DNA from: Amphiura filiformis | Taxonomy: Eukaryota; Echinodermata; Ophiuroidea; Amphilepidida; Amphiuridae | Assembly: GCF_039555335.1 (NCBI RefSeq) | Contig: NW_027305499.1 | Span: 682,001-746,000 of the forward strand | Reading direction: 5' to 3' | Length of the DNA: 64,000 nucleotides | Shown here: piece after piece, positions 24,972 through 39,400 of the stretch | Layout: the number at the start of each line of letters is the position of its first letter | Numbering within the stretch: the stretch's first letter is position 1 | Position numbers and translations under genes: made by a program | Notes under the pieces: generated by a model | Databases searched by the model: none | The model's input: only the letters and a program-made list of their open reading frames with translations | Told to the model about the DNA's origin: nothing

Positions 24972-27380
24972 GTAATATAATATTGCTTGTACATGATATT
25001 ACTTGCGAGCCTCATCTACTGAACAACAACCATGAAGTAGACATTACCACCTCCAACACCACCTTCACAACCACGAACACCATCACTACCCCCACCACCA
25101 CCACACCACCACAACTATCACCAACCTATACAGGGTGTAACAATAAAATAATGTACAATTGCATTTTGACTTCTCGGGAAAAAACTAAAAGAGTTTTGGC
25201 ACAAATGTTATTTGCACTTTAATCAGTAATATCTTGGCTAAAAGAAGACGTTTAGTTGGTTTCTTTCCTTAGCTTGGGTTCAAAAGTTATGTCCGATTAA
25301 TTAAATCGTCCAGAAAACGTGTTGGGCCACTTTTGCCACCTTTGCGCATATCAAGTTAGAACCTCGTAGATATCGTGCATTAAAGAACTGACAAAAAAGA
25401 ATTATAAGCGGTGTTTCTTCATGTAATTAACATGAACTTAATAATAATATGATATTTCTTTAAAATCTATAAATGAAGTCATGAAATTTCTTTCAAATTA
25501 AAATAAAGTACATTAATTTCCCATTATCTCTGAGATATCATTGATAAAATGAGAACAGTTTTTGCATTCATAAGTACAAAACAATACAATTTTGAAATTA
25601 ATTTCAGCTGGGCTTCTAGCTGTTCTGGGGCGACCATTATTGCCAGCATTTTCTGTTAACAGATTCTACATACTTCTCACAGTTATATGTAATTGTATGC
25701 CTTGATGGAAGATGTGAGTTTGGAAAATGAGCTATAAACAATCTTATGGTTTCTGCTTGACTCCATGTGCTACCGATTGTCACAACCATAAAAATACGCT
25801 CTTCCAACGTGAATGGGGGTTGAAGTTGTTGAGCTGCAGCCACGATTTCTAGTAAATGAGGTTGTAATGTCAGTGCTTAGTTGTGATTTTCAAAAACTCA
25901 AGGATTATGTAATCATTTCTACCACTTCGATTACCCCATTATTTAAAACTACCTAAGAGCACCGTCCAACTGGTCCATGGTTCAACTCTATGCAGTCAAT
26001 TTTGTAACACTTAGACGAAAGTGGCCCAAGCGGTTTTAAGACTAGGTTACATAATTGGTCATATCTTCACTTGTATACCATCGATTTTATGGGAACAAAG
26101 CTTATTAGGTGGCTACAGAAATTATCTTGATAGATATATAAATATCAAACCAGAAAAATAAGCGGTATACTTGTGTCATTGTATTTTTAAAATTGTACAA
26201 ATTTTATTGTTACACCCTGTACTACTACCACCCATTTTACTGCCATCACCTCCACCACCACCATCAACAACAAAACCAATACCACCGACACCTCCAACAT
26301 TAGCAGCAACTTCACGCACGGAAATTCAAAACTGGTATTACTACTGTGAATTAAATTATTCGATTTAGTGGGAGACTTCTCATAAAAATTATACTACTAC
26401 CACACAATTTACTGCCATCACCTCCACCACCACCACCCACAACAAAACCAATACCACCGCAAGCACCGACACCTCCAACATCAGCAGCAACTTCACGCAC
26501 GGAAATTCAAATCTGGTATTACTACTGTGAATTCAATTATTCGATTTAGTGGGAGACTTCGCATAAAATTATCTCTGGCAAATCAACCTTGAAATAAGGC
26601 AAGGATGAACGACACATCGGATTTTGTTATTTAGATTTATAACAAGTAGTAAATCCAGCCTGATGCATAAGACTGGGCCACAAATCCCCCATTTGGAATA
26701 AATTGGTTATTTTCAAAACGTAAAATTACAATGTAAATTGGTTTTATGCGAGAGCTTAAAAATTCAGCAGCGGTTTTTATGTAAAACAAATTCCTCTTAT
26801 TTCATATGTTATATGACAATAGACGTGGATGAATATATAAACATTGTCTTGAATTATATGAAGATGATAAGCAATTCAGAATATTTTACCATTCTAAAGA
26901 CAAGGTTATAGAACAATGACAAGGTGAGATCGCTGCCGCCCATGTTTCCTAGCCGAAATCTGTTAAGAACGCCATATGATTTACGCCATGTTTTTTTTGT
27001 TTTTGTTTTTTTTGTTAGATGATATAAAAATGTCTCAAATCTTGTCTTTAAATCATAAATTTGAGCTTATTTTACGCTGACAATGACATAACGCAACTAT
27101 AGTACTTATCGAGTCCTTCGATATGTAACATTTAACATTCAAAATGACAGGAGGATTGCATACAACACAATTATGTATAAATTGTCGGTATAATCTTCAC
27201 AGATTGTACTAACTTGTCAATATAAGCAATACACATTTCAGATGTTTGAGAGAGTCGTTATTAGACATCTTACATTCTTCCAAAACAAGCATCTATTTAT
27301 TCTGTTTTGGACAATTTATTGATTTTATTTATTGATTGATTGCTGTATTTATTTATTTATTTATTTATTTATTTATTTGT

Positions 27381-27431
<51 letters not shown>

Positions 27432-30400
27432 TTTTATTTATTTATTTTATTTATTTGTTTATTTTTCATTATTATAGTTGATCCGGAAAAGGACAGAAAC
27501 TACTGCCGGCTCATCAGTAACCACACTATTCCGCCGCATTGCTATGTCTACGATACTGAGATAAACTACATTCATTTTTCACCATGTCATATCAGCCCCT
27601 GTGATGGTATGTGTTCTCAATAACTGCAACACGGAAGGGGGTAAAGATAATAAGAGTGTGCAATAGACGTAAGTTCTCGTCTCCACAGGCCAAAAGCTGA
27701 ACAATGCTCGAAACTGGTCTCAAATTGTTTGTCGTGTAAAATAATCCAAATGTAAGTTTCTTCTGCTTGTAATATTGCTGAAAATTATTCCGTTTTTATT
27801 ACAGCGTTCGTTAATTAAGTCCCAATTTACGCTCGCGTAAATTCACATAAGCGGGCGCCAGTCACGCATCACTCAACGCAAGACTTAGGCTAGTTTGTGC
27901 TTTGCGGTATTATGCGCGACAGTCACACATTGCGCAACTCGCAACAGTAGTGTGCACGTCATATGAGCTATTGTTTTTAATAAGCCGAATAAATTTTAGG
28001 AGTGTTTTGCTTTGTCTCAAATGCTATGTTACAGGAGGAAACTAGCAAGTGAAAAATTATCGCATATCATTTGCGCCACTCACAGAAAACTTCACCTCGT
28101 AATTTTGATACAAGTTAGAGCCCTTCTGACATTTGAAAGGCTTAAGGGGTGGGGTATGAACGTTTGGACAGTATTTATTTTGGGACATTAGAGCACATCA
28201 GACATATCGAATTACATTCTGAATACGAAGAATGTCATTCTGATATCGAATAATTTTGATTTTTTGAAATTCGCAATTTAATACACATTTTATGGCAAAT
28301 CATTAAAAATTGATATTTTTGATATTAACAGTACTTGAAGTAAACTTTATAAATCTGATGATTTATACTTAAAGTGTATGTAGGTGGGATGAAAAGCCGA
28401 CGATCAATTGAAAATTTTGACCTTTCGTATTGAAGATATGGATTTTTTCCCAAAACACCCAAAAAAATAGGTCTTTTTGGGAAAAAAATCCATATCTTCA
28501 ATATGAAAGGTCAAAATTTTCAATTGACCGTCGGCTTTTCCTCCCTGCTACATACACTTTAAGAATATATCATTAGATTTATATAATTTACTTCGAGGAC
28601 TGTTTATATCAAAATTTGAAAAATATCAAATTTTTATAATTTGTCATAAAATTTGTATTATATTGTGATTTTCAAAAATGAAAAATATTTGATATCAGAA
28701 AGACATGCTTCGTATTCAGAATGCAATTCGATAGGTCTGAGGTGCTCTCATGTCCTACAGAAAATACCGTCGAAACGCAATAAACGCTCATTTTAGATCC
28801 CTAATGCACCTGTAAAACGGAAGAACACTTGCCTCGTATGAACTTGTATTTTAAAAGCGACAATTAAGTGTTATAAATTTCCAATGTTCTTTCTCTAAAA
28901 TAAACTTGTTGAAAGCGAATCCGTTTAAAGCTTTATAAATAATCACAAAAATCATTGGGCTTTTTTCTTGTGTATGAAATAGGTTTAAAATGCGTATCAC
29001 TTCTTGCCCGAGAAATTGTGCAAAATACTGCACTGTGATGCCGATGCGTCTAATGCCATACCCCCAGCAGGGCTCGTGCATTAGACGCAACAACATCTCA
29101 GTATGTGTGTATTTTTGTCAACAAGTGATACACATTTATTATACCTATGGTCATTTGCTCTACCGTCATTTATACTTTTAGCCCGTAAAACATTATTTCT
29201 TTACTTCACATTATATCTGTCTATCATCAAGTTCGAGAGCTCTATTTTTGCAAATTTGTGTACTAATGTACTTGTCTTTTTTTTGTCCTTTTTCTATTGA
29301 AAATACTTTTTGCACAGATATCCTCACGTTTTTAGTTTAATACTACATTTATATTCCAGATGACCTCCACTAAGTGTAAATCAAGTGTTGTTTTTGATTT
29401 TTAAGTATGTTTTCCTATTACAGCCCACGCGGGATGCATGGTGGAAAACAGAGCCTTTGAATACAGGGATGCGGCGATGTTTACTAAAACTGGATACCAG
29501 TGTGTGCCTTGGAACGAAGCCTTAGACCAAACTATTAACCCATCAACTCATCCACTTGCAGGTACGCATGTAATTCCGAATATATGTTAGAATATTCAGT
29601 TACCTGAAAGAGGTTCTTGAACATTTCGAGAAAAAATATGCAACATGGATCTGTGAAAATTAAAAGGATTGCTTTTTTCTTTAAAAAGGAGCCTAGCAGC
29701 AAATGATTAATGCATTACCATGTCGGTTTTTCTGAGGTATACATTAGCATTTCTTAGATATTAATACTATTTCACCATAGTATCTTGATTTTCAAGCATT
29801 ATGCAAACTGATTTAGAATAGTATAATGCTGTTCCTGAAGCCCAACAGCTGAATATGTACCAAGTGTTAATATTAAGCCATTTTGTATACTGTATCCAAA
29901 TTTGCAAATACGAGTTTTTTATCTGAAAATTCGAGGTCTGAAAATTAATAAATAACAAGTTCGTGTATTACCGGCTAAAATAATTTAACATTTTTTTATT
30001 ATTTAACTTAAGATTTTTAAATTAAAATGGTTGTCAAGAAATAATAAATATGAGCATTCACCGATGACGGAATATCAACATAACCAAGAAAATTAATTAA
30101 CCTCGTTAACACCAACCTCGAACATTTTGAATAATATAGCTATTATATTTCCAACCGATGTATAGGTATGGTCTCCTCTGCCCAGTTATACTAATATATA
30201 AGTACAAACTTTTTCCACGTAATATCGCAATATGAATGACTTCATAATATGAACTGGGTGCAAACTCTAGCTATAAATAAAAGTATTGGTCGAAATTGGA
30301 TTTCGGCCAACGATTCCAAGAACATACACTTTTACTGGTTGTTCTGCAAAATATGAATATGAATGTCCAATTTCTATTTCTATACAAATACTCTATACAA

Positions 30401-33400
30401 ATACTCCAATAAAACCTATAACTTGCAAGATTTAAGTCTATACTGTTACGAGTCGGTAATAACTCGCCAAAAACACATTTTTACCCAAATTCACTTCAGG
30501 ATGCAAAACAAAACACATCGTTTGACTACGTTGACAATTATCTGAATCTTTAATGAAAAGTAAAATCTGGGTTTTTTTAATTATCTGATACATTATACAA
30601 AAAATACATGCACTGTATAACCAATCAAATACATAGATATGAATATTACTTAACCAGCAGCCTTCTTCTTGTTGTTGATTACAAAGTTCTGTTCTTGATG
30701 TATATCCTGGTTCACTTATCCTGCAAAGATCACTGTTCAGCGAAGTCCTCCGAATACTTTCATATCCTTTGTGTATAAACTCCTCGCACAGATGACAATC
30801 TCCAAAATGAAGCTCTTTCACGTTTCACACAATTCCCAATGGAAAACAGGCCTGCATTGCATCCCCCTGTTACCATTTACATTCAAAGATGTATTGTTTC
30901 ATAAACCAGACCAAAAGGGATTCCCAACTTTCATGAAGTAGCTTTAAATTGTAAATAAAAATAAACGATCAAATTAAATTACACAGGGCACATCCCAATA
31001 TCCCTTCAGAAGAATTTCACAAGACGAAAAAGAATCATAGATTGTACTAAAAAAACCTATGGTGGGCTTTGACTCTATCCCAGGGTAAGGTGCTAGGTTA
31101 AAATGTGCACAGGATGGATTAACGATAAGCTCATGTCATTCCGGTACAAATACGAGAGTTTTAATAGTTTTTATAGTATGCTTTGTGAAGAGCTGGGGTA
31201 GTCAGTGGCGTAGATTTCTTTTCGACATTGGGGGATGGGGTTGGAAAAAACATTCTTGAAGTAAATGGCGACATAATAAGTTTATAGTACAAATGTGCGC
31301 AAAGCGCGGGGAAAAGTTTGCTATTTTGAAGCTAAATTGTTGAAATATGGTATAAATAGAATAAATGGAATAAATTCGCGCAAAGCGCGAAAAAATGTGC
31401 ACTTTTGGGGCTACAATTGTCAAATATGAGGTTAATTTGTTCAGAAACCCACATACAGGCGTCAACATGGGGGGGGGGGGTGATTGTATGGACCATCCCT
31501 CGCCCTGACAAAATGTTGGGGGATTCCCCCGATCTACGCCTATGGGGGTAGTACAAACTCCAACCACTTCCTCGTAATAGGACCTGGGTTAATGGATTGG
31601 ACGATGGTTAAGTGATTGTGCCTTTTTAACTTTATCTAAAAAGAACCTCGTCCATGAAAGTATTTATTGATAATAATAATGATAATAATAGAGGTCATGA
31701 TTTGGAATGAAATATAAAATCATAACCTGTCGTAAATTTAGACTGACCAGTTCAGATTTTTTTAATGGGTTATAACAGGGCACTATATACAGACAGCTAT
31801 TGCTCTGTAGTGTTTTTGTAATAAACACGTTTTCCCCAAGACGGCATGTCTGCAACCATTAAAAGCTTCTATTACGTCTATATAACACGTTCAACAAATA
31901 AAGAATTCTAGTGGAGATTTTCAGCCCCGATTAAGGCACAAGATAAACTTCCGTCTTGACCAAAGATTTTGGTTATCCAGAAGTGATAAAAATAACATTG
32001 CAATCGATTTAGTATAGAAGTATGTTTTCCATTTTATCTTTTAAGCCTTTTAACTATGATAAAATATATGTCTGCTCACGTACAAATGTTATGACTTTTA
32101 CTTTTGAGATAGATATCGGAATGAAATGTAAACATATTGAGAGAATCGATGTGTCACAACAGAAAAGTTCTGGACTATGATACGTTTGATATGTTGCAAA
32201 TTCAATAAACAGTTAGTTGACACTATTGGTACCCAAATGCGACAACATTCTTTAGAATATTCACCCGCAATCACTACTTTATGGCAGAAGGGCTGATTTT
32301 TATCCAACTCTTTGAAAGAATTATTTAAGTCATTTCATATGACACATGGCAATAGGCAATAGTGTGAGTTCTGATTTGGAATTATAATCCCCTCGGAAGA
32401 CATCGAATTTTTTACCATCATTCTAGTCAGATCATGTACATCACTGTCCATATTGCGGTATCTACGAAACAGAGGTGTTCAGTATTCAAATTTTATCAAA
32501 CACCTCTATTTATTGGATGCTGCAATACTTGAATGAAATGCTCCTAGCGATTCCACAAAATGAGCCAACAATCAGCTTAATCAGAGTAGAATGCGAAAAG
32601 GTGTTCAGCTTGGTGGCTACGTACTTAAGTTACAAGTGCTTTCATTTAAAAAAATAACTCTTCATCTAGCAAGACCCTTTATCGCTACAGACCTGCACCT
32701 TTTCCAAAATCCATGGAAAGCAACCTATCAGGGTCATGCGTAAAAATATGCACATTCACACGTTGAATTCGCCTCATCGTTAGATATTACCATTGGCAAT
32801 GTTATGAAACTAACAATTAAATGCATTGGTTAATCAACTCTTAACTCAAAAACGAATTTACCGACAATGTCCTTTTGGTCAATCGGGTCACATATCCTGA
32901 ACAGAGTGCAATTCGATCGTAACTGCCGTAAATTGTAATTTGCAATATTTCAATAAATGTACCTACGTTTGTTATCTTGGGATAGCTAATTAGAGGGCAC
33001 CAAAAGTAATACAGAACATCAGTATTTTATAATGAGGCGTTTATGTTGGACATCGTATGCTTTTATTTGACAATTAATATTAATAGAAAATACTATACTG
33101 GCCTTCAAGTTTATATTGGGTCAACCAGGAACTAAAATATTTCCTGTTTAATGACTCCATAGTGACGTCATATGGATAGAATTTAGCTTATTGGTATTAA
33201 TGGAACCAGCAGACTAGAGGTAAAAATAGGCTGTTTGTACAGAAAATCCATCCCAAACAGATGTGGCATACACACACCCCAACACCCATCCCCCGTCTTC
33301 GTATGTATGACATGACTGGTCAGGACGAGAGCAATGCATTGCGATCTAAGATTACAATACATGTTGCCTTTGATTACATGCAGAGAGTGAAAAATTGTTT

Positions 33401-36400
33401 GAATTTTGAATACAAAATTCATCGAATTTTATCTGTTATTTTACTTACAGATTTAGTAGAATCGTATTGTAGAAGTCCTGATAATAGTTCAACTCCATGG
33501 TGTTATTATCGTGATGAGAATGATATTATTCAAAGAGAAGACTGTCCAGTGCCTATATGTAAGTATAGAATTGACGGATTGGCTATATCAAGCTATCGTT
33601 AAATAAGTTAAACAACATAAATTACTGTTATGTAGTGTAGAGACTGCCCGGACGCTAATTTTTTTTCTGCAACCATAATGGACCACTGCAACCATATTGG
33701 GCCGCAATACACCGAGCATTTCAGGTTAGGGTTCAACTTATGGCTGGGTTTAGTGTTTAGTTAGGGTTAGGGTTAGGGTGAGGATTCGCGTACGCACTGC
33801 GCCCCAGTATGGTTGCAGAAAATAAATAAATGCAATGATATTATTAGTATCGGTACATGTTTTTAAAGACAACATCACCGCTCGATTTCGACTTTGCCGT
33901 AAATATGGCCTTGCGTATTATCTCTCCATGTCATTAAATGTGTGTTTCATTTAAATCTTTGATATAGCACAACCTCATCCGTGGACAGAGTGAAAAACGA
34001 GCACATTTCTTAAAATGTAGTGAGCCGATTAAAATATTTCTAAAGCTAACGATTAAAGGTTTCTTTACATACTAAAATATGTTTGATCAACTTTCCCGAA
34101 TTAGGAGAAAAACAGGGCACAATTATGGTCCTTGGGGCACCCTGTAAAAAAGAGCGTATTGGCCTAGTTTATATGGTGTTATATAAATATTACAGAGAGC
34201 AGCTAACAGTTTGTTATTATGGATACATTAATTTTAATATTCCAATGGGGAGAGACGCGGTTACACCATAAAGAACCTGTCTGCCAACTCTTCAGTGCGG
34301 CTTATATCCAAAATATTTCTCATTTCTTATTTATAAAATGTAATTTACCTCTCATAAATTACCATAAACGTACGAATTAAATATAACACCACGTCTTTTC
34401 AAAAATAAATACTAGTATCCGCTTATTGAATTATACAAATATTTGTAATTTGAAATAAGAATTTGTTCCCAGCAGGTATATGTTTCAATTTAAATGCAAT
34501 AAAATGGAAGAATATTGGGATATACATCCAGAATCAATTTACATTTAATACGTAACTGCAGATCCAATTTATTACTTTTGTCTGTTTGATCATTCATGTA
34601 ATGCAACATGCGATATATTGTGGTAATTGAATCATTTGAATGCTTAATACTCACAATGTACATAAGATAGGATTCGGATGAACAAAAATGCCGCGGAAAT
34701 ATATCTTCACTGTAGAATGTATACCAGAAATGACGCGTAATACTCTTTAGTAATTGGAAACTGTTCTGGAATGGATTTGTTCTATATATCATAACATCGT
34801 AGAGTGGAGACATTTAACTTTAAATTTGTCGGAATTTTATTATAATACATACTAAATTACTTTTATGTTGTGTTTTTAATATTGATATAAAATTAGCAAT
34901 TTATTATTGTCACAATGTATACTATAAATGAAAATGTTAACATAAAGCAATTGAAGAGCTTGCAGAATTAAAGATTTACTAAATTTATCTCTAAAAGTAT
35001 GTTCCTTATTATAATGTATAGTTATATTCAAATAAATTATTGTAACATACTTCACATTCAATCAAATACATGACAACAAACAAATTTTCTAATTTATGTC
35101 TAACCAAAAGACGACAGCTATATTAGTATTTGAGCCCTACAATCAGTTGACAATCCATTTAATTTATACACTTTAATACGTCCAGTCAGAAAATTCAGAA
35201 TATTTATCAAAAGAAGGCGGCAACATATTGAAAGCCATTGAAATGCATGACCAGCTTCACATAACATAGAATTCCACATCGCTAAAAGGAATTTATGCTA
35301 GCTCACCATATAGATGGGTCAGGAGGCCAGAGTCAATCTCCGACCTTCTTCTATCGCTTCAAACATTCAAGTGGTCGAAATTGGAAATGTAATACTCGTT
35401 TTCAATAAGAATTCTTTCCAACTGAACTAGTACACAATGATTGGGTACAACGACTGCTAGATCACTTACTAAAGTGTTTAAGATTTTCCTATATCGGAAC
35501 ATTCACTCTTACACGCATTATTATGCACACTCATATGCGTACTCAAGTACACGGACACCATCAAAATACAACATTAAAACGTCATACATATATAGTACTC
35601 AAACCATGCTCATAGTTAGACTCGGGTAACTGACTAAGTGTGATTGAAGCAAAATGGTTTCAGGAAAGAGGTAGTACGACTTGAGGTTAGATGAGCAGTA
35701 GGCCTATTCAGTGAGCCGGGGCTAGGCCCAAGACAAAAATTTGGGCATTTGGGGCCCACCCCTCCTTCAGTTGTGGAGCTATTTTTGTGAATTTTACATC
35801 TAAATACTAGATGTTACTTTCATTTTTTTTTTTTTGTGGACTGAGTCTGACACCCTCGCCAAAATACCAGAAACATCTTTGGGGGTATTAATAACTTTCT
35901 TATATAACAGGAGTACAACCTAACGTATTTTGGGTAAACTGATACTTTACAACTTTTTAGTATTATGTTTAAAATGTTCTTGCCAGCTGGCAGGAGAACA
36001 ACTTATTGGTATGCTATTAGTCCCAACCTTCAGATTTTCATTAATTGCCGCCTCGACAACATAAGCGAAAAAAATTCTGAATCTAAATTCTGAAAGTAGA
36101 TTAAATTGACCTTGACAAATATCGGTTCCACGTTTTTTGTGATGAACCTTGCATTTTTCTGTCACCATGGTTACCATAAAATATTTGAGTAGGTGAATGT
36201 TACGTAAAGCAAATTGAGCTTAAACCAACACGTGGCATTTTAATACCAACAAACACTAGTCCCACAGGTTTATGGGAAATATAAGCAAAACTGGGAAATT
36301 AAAATTCAAGGAAGCATTGTCATTTGCATTTGCTATTTACTTTGGTATTATAATCCAATCAAACAATACGAACCGCCTCATACAAATTTTCTGTGACATT

Positions 36401-39400
36401 TTACGTGAAGTAAAATGCTTTTATAGTCGTCACGAGTGTGGTGAAATATAATTCGATTATCCCCTCTCGCTTTCATTCAAACGCTCATTCTTTTTGTGCT
36501 GGTTTCGTCATCTCATTTGTCGATGCGAAGCTATTATCCAAATACCCTTGTTGCTGGGCATGTAGCCTTGGGCTTTGTGATTTCTTAGCTTGTGTGTCCT
36601 ACTTTCTTCTCATACGGTTTTTCTTATATTACGTGGAAACGCATTTATTGGCTGCTATACCTCATAAAACTATATATTTGTTAATAATTAGGGCTTGCTG
36701 ACCTGTGTACAATAAACGTCTATTCGTCCACATATACAAACATCGTTAATTAATAATTAGCAACGTAATAATCAACTACCTCGAAATCACCGCGTAGATA
36801 GATGTACGTCTACTAGGGCTCATCATTATTCATTTTGTTTGTGGCTACTATATAATATAATCCCAAAGGAAAGATTTCTCACAGTTTCATCTATCACTCT
36901 TTAATAAGTGCCTCAGTGGTGGTCACACAAAATGACCCAATTTCACTCTTATGAAAATGTCGCCCTTTGCGCAGGAGACTAGTTTTCTCTAGTAAGAGTG
37001 GAATTTACTTCCTACTCTTTCTTTAAATTATTTTATTGGAGTGATTATCTGTACTCTTTGGAGTAAATTAATATGATATTTACCCCAATCATAGTTAGAG
37101 AGAAGTCATGCCAACTGTTTATTATACAGCACTAGGGAAGTCGACCTCAAGCATATTCAACGCATGCAAAATAAGCCTGCGTGATAAGTGTTTTCTTGTA
37201 GATTGGACCAAAGTTCGCCACAGCTTTTGTGTACCTTTCATTGGCTTCCTGTCAAGGAAACAATAAAGTAAAATATTCTCCTGTAGATTTATATGTCTCT
37301 TCATATTTAGCACCAACGTTTCTCAATAATTAGCCCATATTGTAATGTACAATGTTTGCTCCGTTCATTCTAGGATGCTTCCATGCTTGTGGTACCTTGC
37401 TTGAAATGGCAAGCTGGTGACATATCTTTTCATGTGGCTGAACCCAATCTCTGGAACCAGCCTCTATTAAGATTGCTTGTTTAAAAGTGTTTAAGTTTCT
37501 TGGCATATAATAAAAGTTAAATACTCAAAATAATCATTAATACTTTAGTAATTGTGCACCATTATTGCAAACAAATAAATAATATAACATGTCACATATT
37601 TTTGCTGCAGTAAATGAATTTAATCAAATACATGAAAATTTAAAAATTGATAAACTAAGATTAAGCAAAAGGCGACATTTATTTGATTCCTACAATCAGA
37701 ACAGTTATTGAATTCAATTGTACAAATTGCACAAAATTCAGAATATTTATCAAAAGAAGGCGGCAACATATTAAAAGTCCATTGAAATGCATGACCAGCT
37801 TCACATAGCATAGAAATCCACATCGCTAAAAGGAATTTTATGCTAACTCACCATATAGATAGGTCAGGAGGCCAGAGTCAATCTCCGACCTTCTTCTGTC
37901 GCTTCAAACATTCAAGTGGTCGAAATTGGAAATGTAATACTCGTTTTTCAATAAGAATTCTTTCCAACTGAACTAGTAACCAATAAGTGAGGACAACGAC
38001 TGATAGATCACATACTAGAGTGTTGAAGATTTTCTTATTCGATACATAAAGTTGTCCAGGAACATTCACTCTTACACGCATTATCATGCACACTCATATG
38101 CGTACTCAAGTACACGGACACCATCAAAATACAACATTAATACGTCATGCATTATAGTACTCAACATGTCACTTCGAGTCTACCTTGGCTCCTGCACTAG
38201 GACACACTTTTAATCCCAAGAAAGTCAACAAATAAACCCCATTCATCCATTTGACTGAATAGGACTGAATACACAGTCCATTCATAGATTTGTCACCTAC
38301 CAGACAATAGAGATAAATCAATGAAGGACAAACTGATCACAGTACTAGGCACGTCCACACGGAGGGCTTTTTGCTTAAGCAATGCAGTTCTCAAGCAAAA
38401 GCCTCGGGAAATCTGCCGTACATACGCTCTCGAGGATTTTAATCTCTAAAGTCTGCCCCAAAATGTATCCCCAAATTTATCCCCAAGAAATTTCATGATT
38501 TCCCAAGTGATCCTCGGGTTCCACTGCCATATAACCGATACATTTTCCGATTCTTGGGTGCTGAGCATAACCCTGTATTAATATATTTAATACGGCTCAA
38601 TTTGGGTTACAGCAGGTATTTAAAATCTATGGTTACAGTAAGCTACCGGTTGCAATTCCAGATCTTGCGACATCAGAGTCAGATATTGGAAAACAGGCTG
38701 TAATTGAGTCATGTGGACACATACTCAGGGATTGACTTGGGGATCATAATTCTCGAGCACACCAATCCTCAAGAATTGTATGATTGTCTGAATATGACTA
38801 GTTTTTGGCTAGTAATACATAATTTCACACACCACTGGTTAAAGTGGCCACTGGCTATTGTCATGAAACTTCCAACTGAAGTAGCCTATTGTTATCAGCA
38901 TCACAATGGGTTTGAATGCATCATAAATTTTCATTCTTTTAGGTGTCACAAATAAATAACATTTTTGGGCCCATCCATGTGACTTGTTTATGCAGGTCCT
39001 AAGGTAGGCTCGTAGTCAACCATGCTCACAGTTAGACTACGGTAACGCACCCAGTGTGATTGAAGCAAAGTGGTTTCCAGGAAAGAGGTAGTTCGACTTT
39101 AGGGTTAGATGGGTGTGTTAAATAATATCCAATTTATACAAAAGTTGACCAAAAACATTCCCTCTTACCCTCATTATCATACACATTCAGTCAACATTAA
39201 TAGGTAAATTTTCACGGGAAAATTTTCTGGACACGTGACCAATGCGTATCAATGTGAGTGTAACCTCGAGCCTGATCTCTGACCCCCGGCGGTGACCTCG
39301 CTATTCAAGTCTTAGTAATTTTGAATTGGAATAGTATTTTTGACCGCAATTTTGATAGAAATTTGTGCATTGCAAATTTATTGAATATTATGTTATCTTA

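Noticed and set aside
27336..27623. Continuous frame running from the ATTT repeat into kringle 1
   Set aside because: The true exon begins at the AG before 27478; the upstream YLFI repeats are microsatellite sequence.
33761..33778. Interstitial telomere from a fusion
   Set aside because: Only three perfect TTAGGG units inside a small TIR element; far too little for a telomeric relic.
38704..38955. Coding gene inside the 38166-39015 element
   Set aside because: No domain recognised, no splice context, and it lies inside a TIR element.
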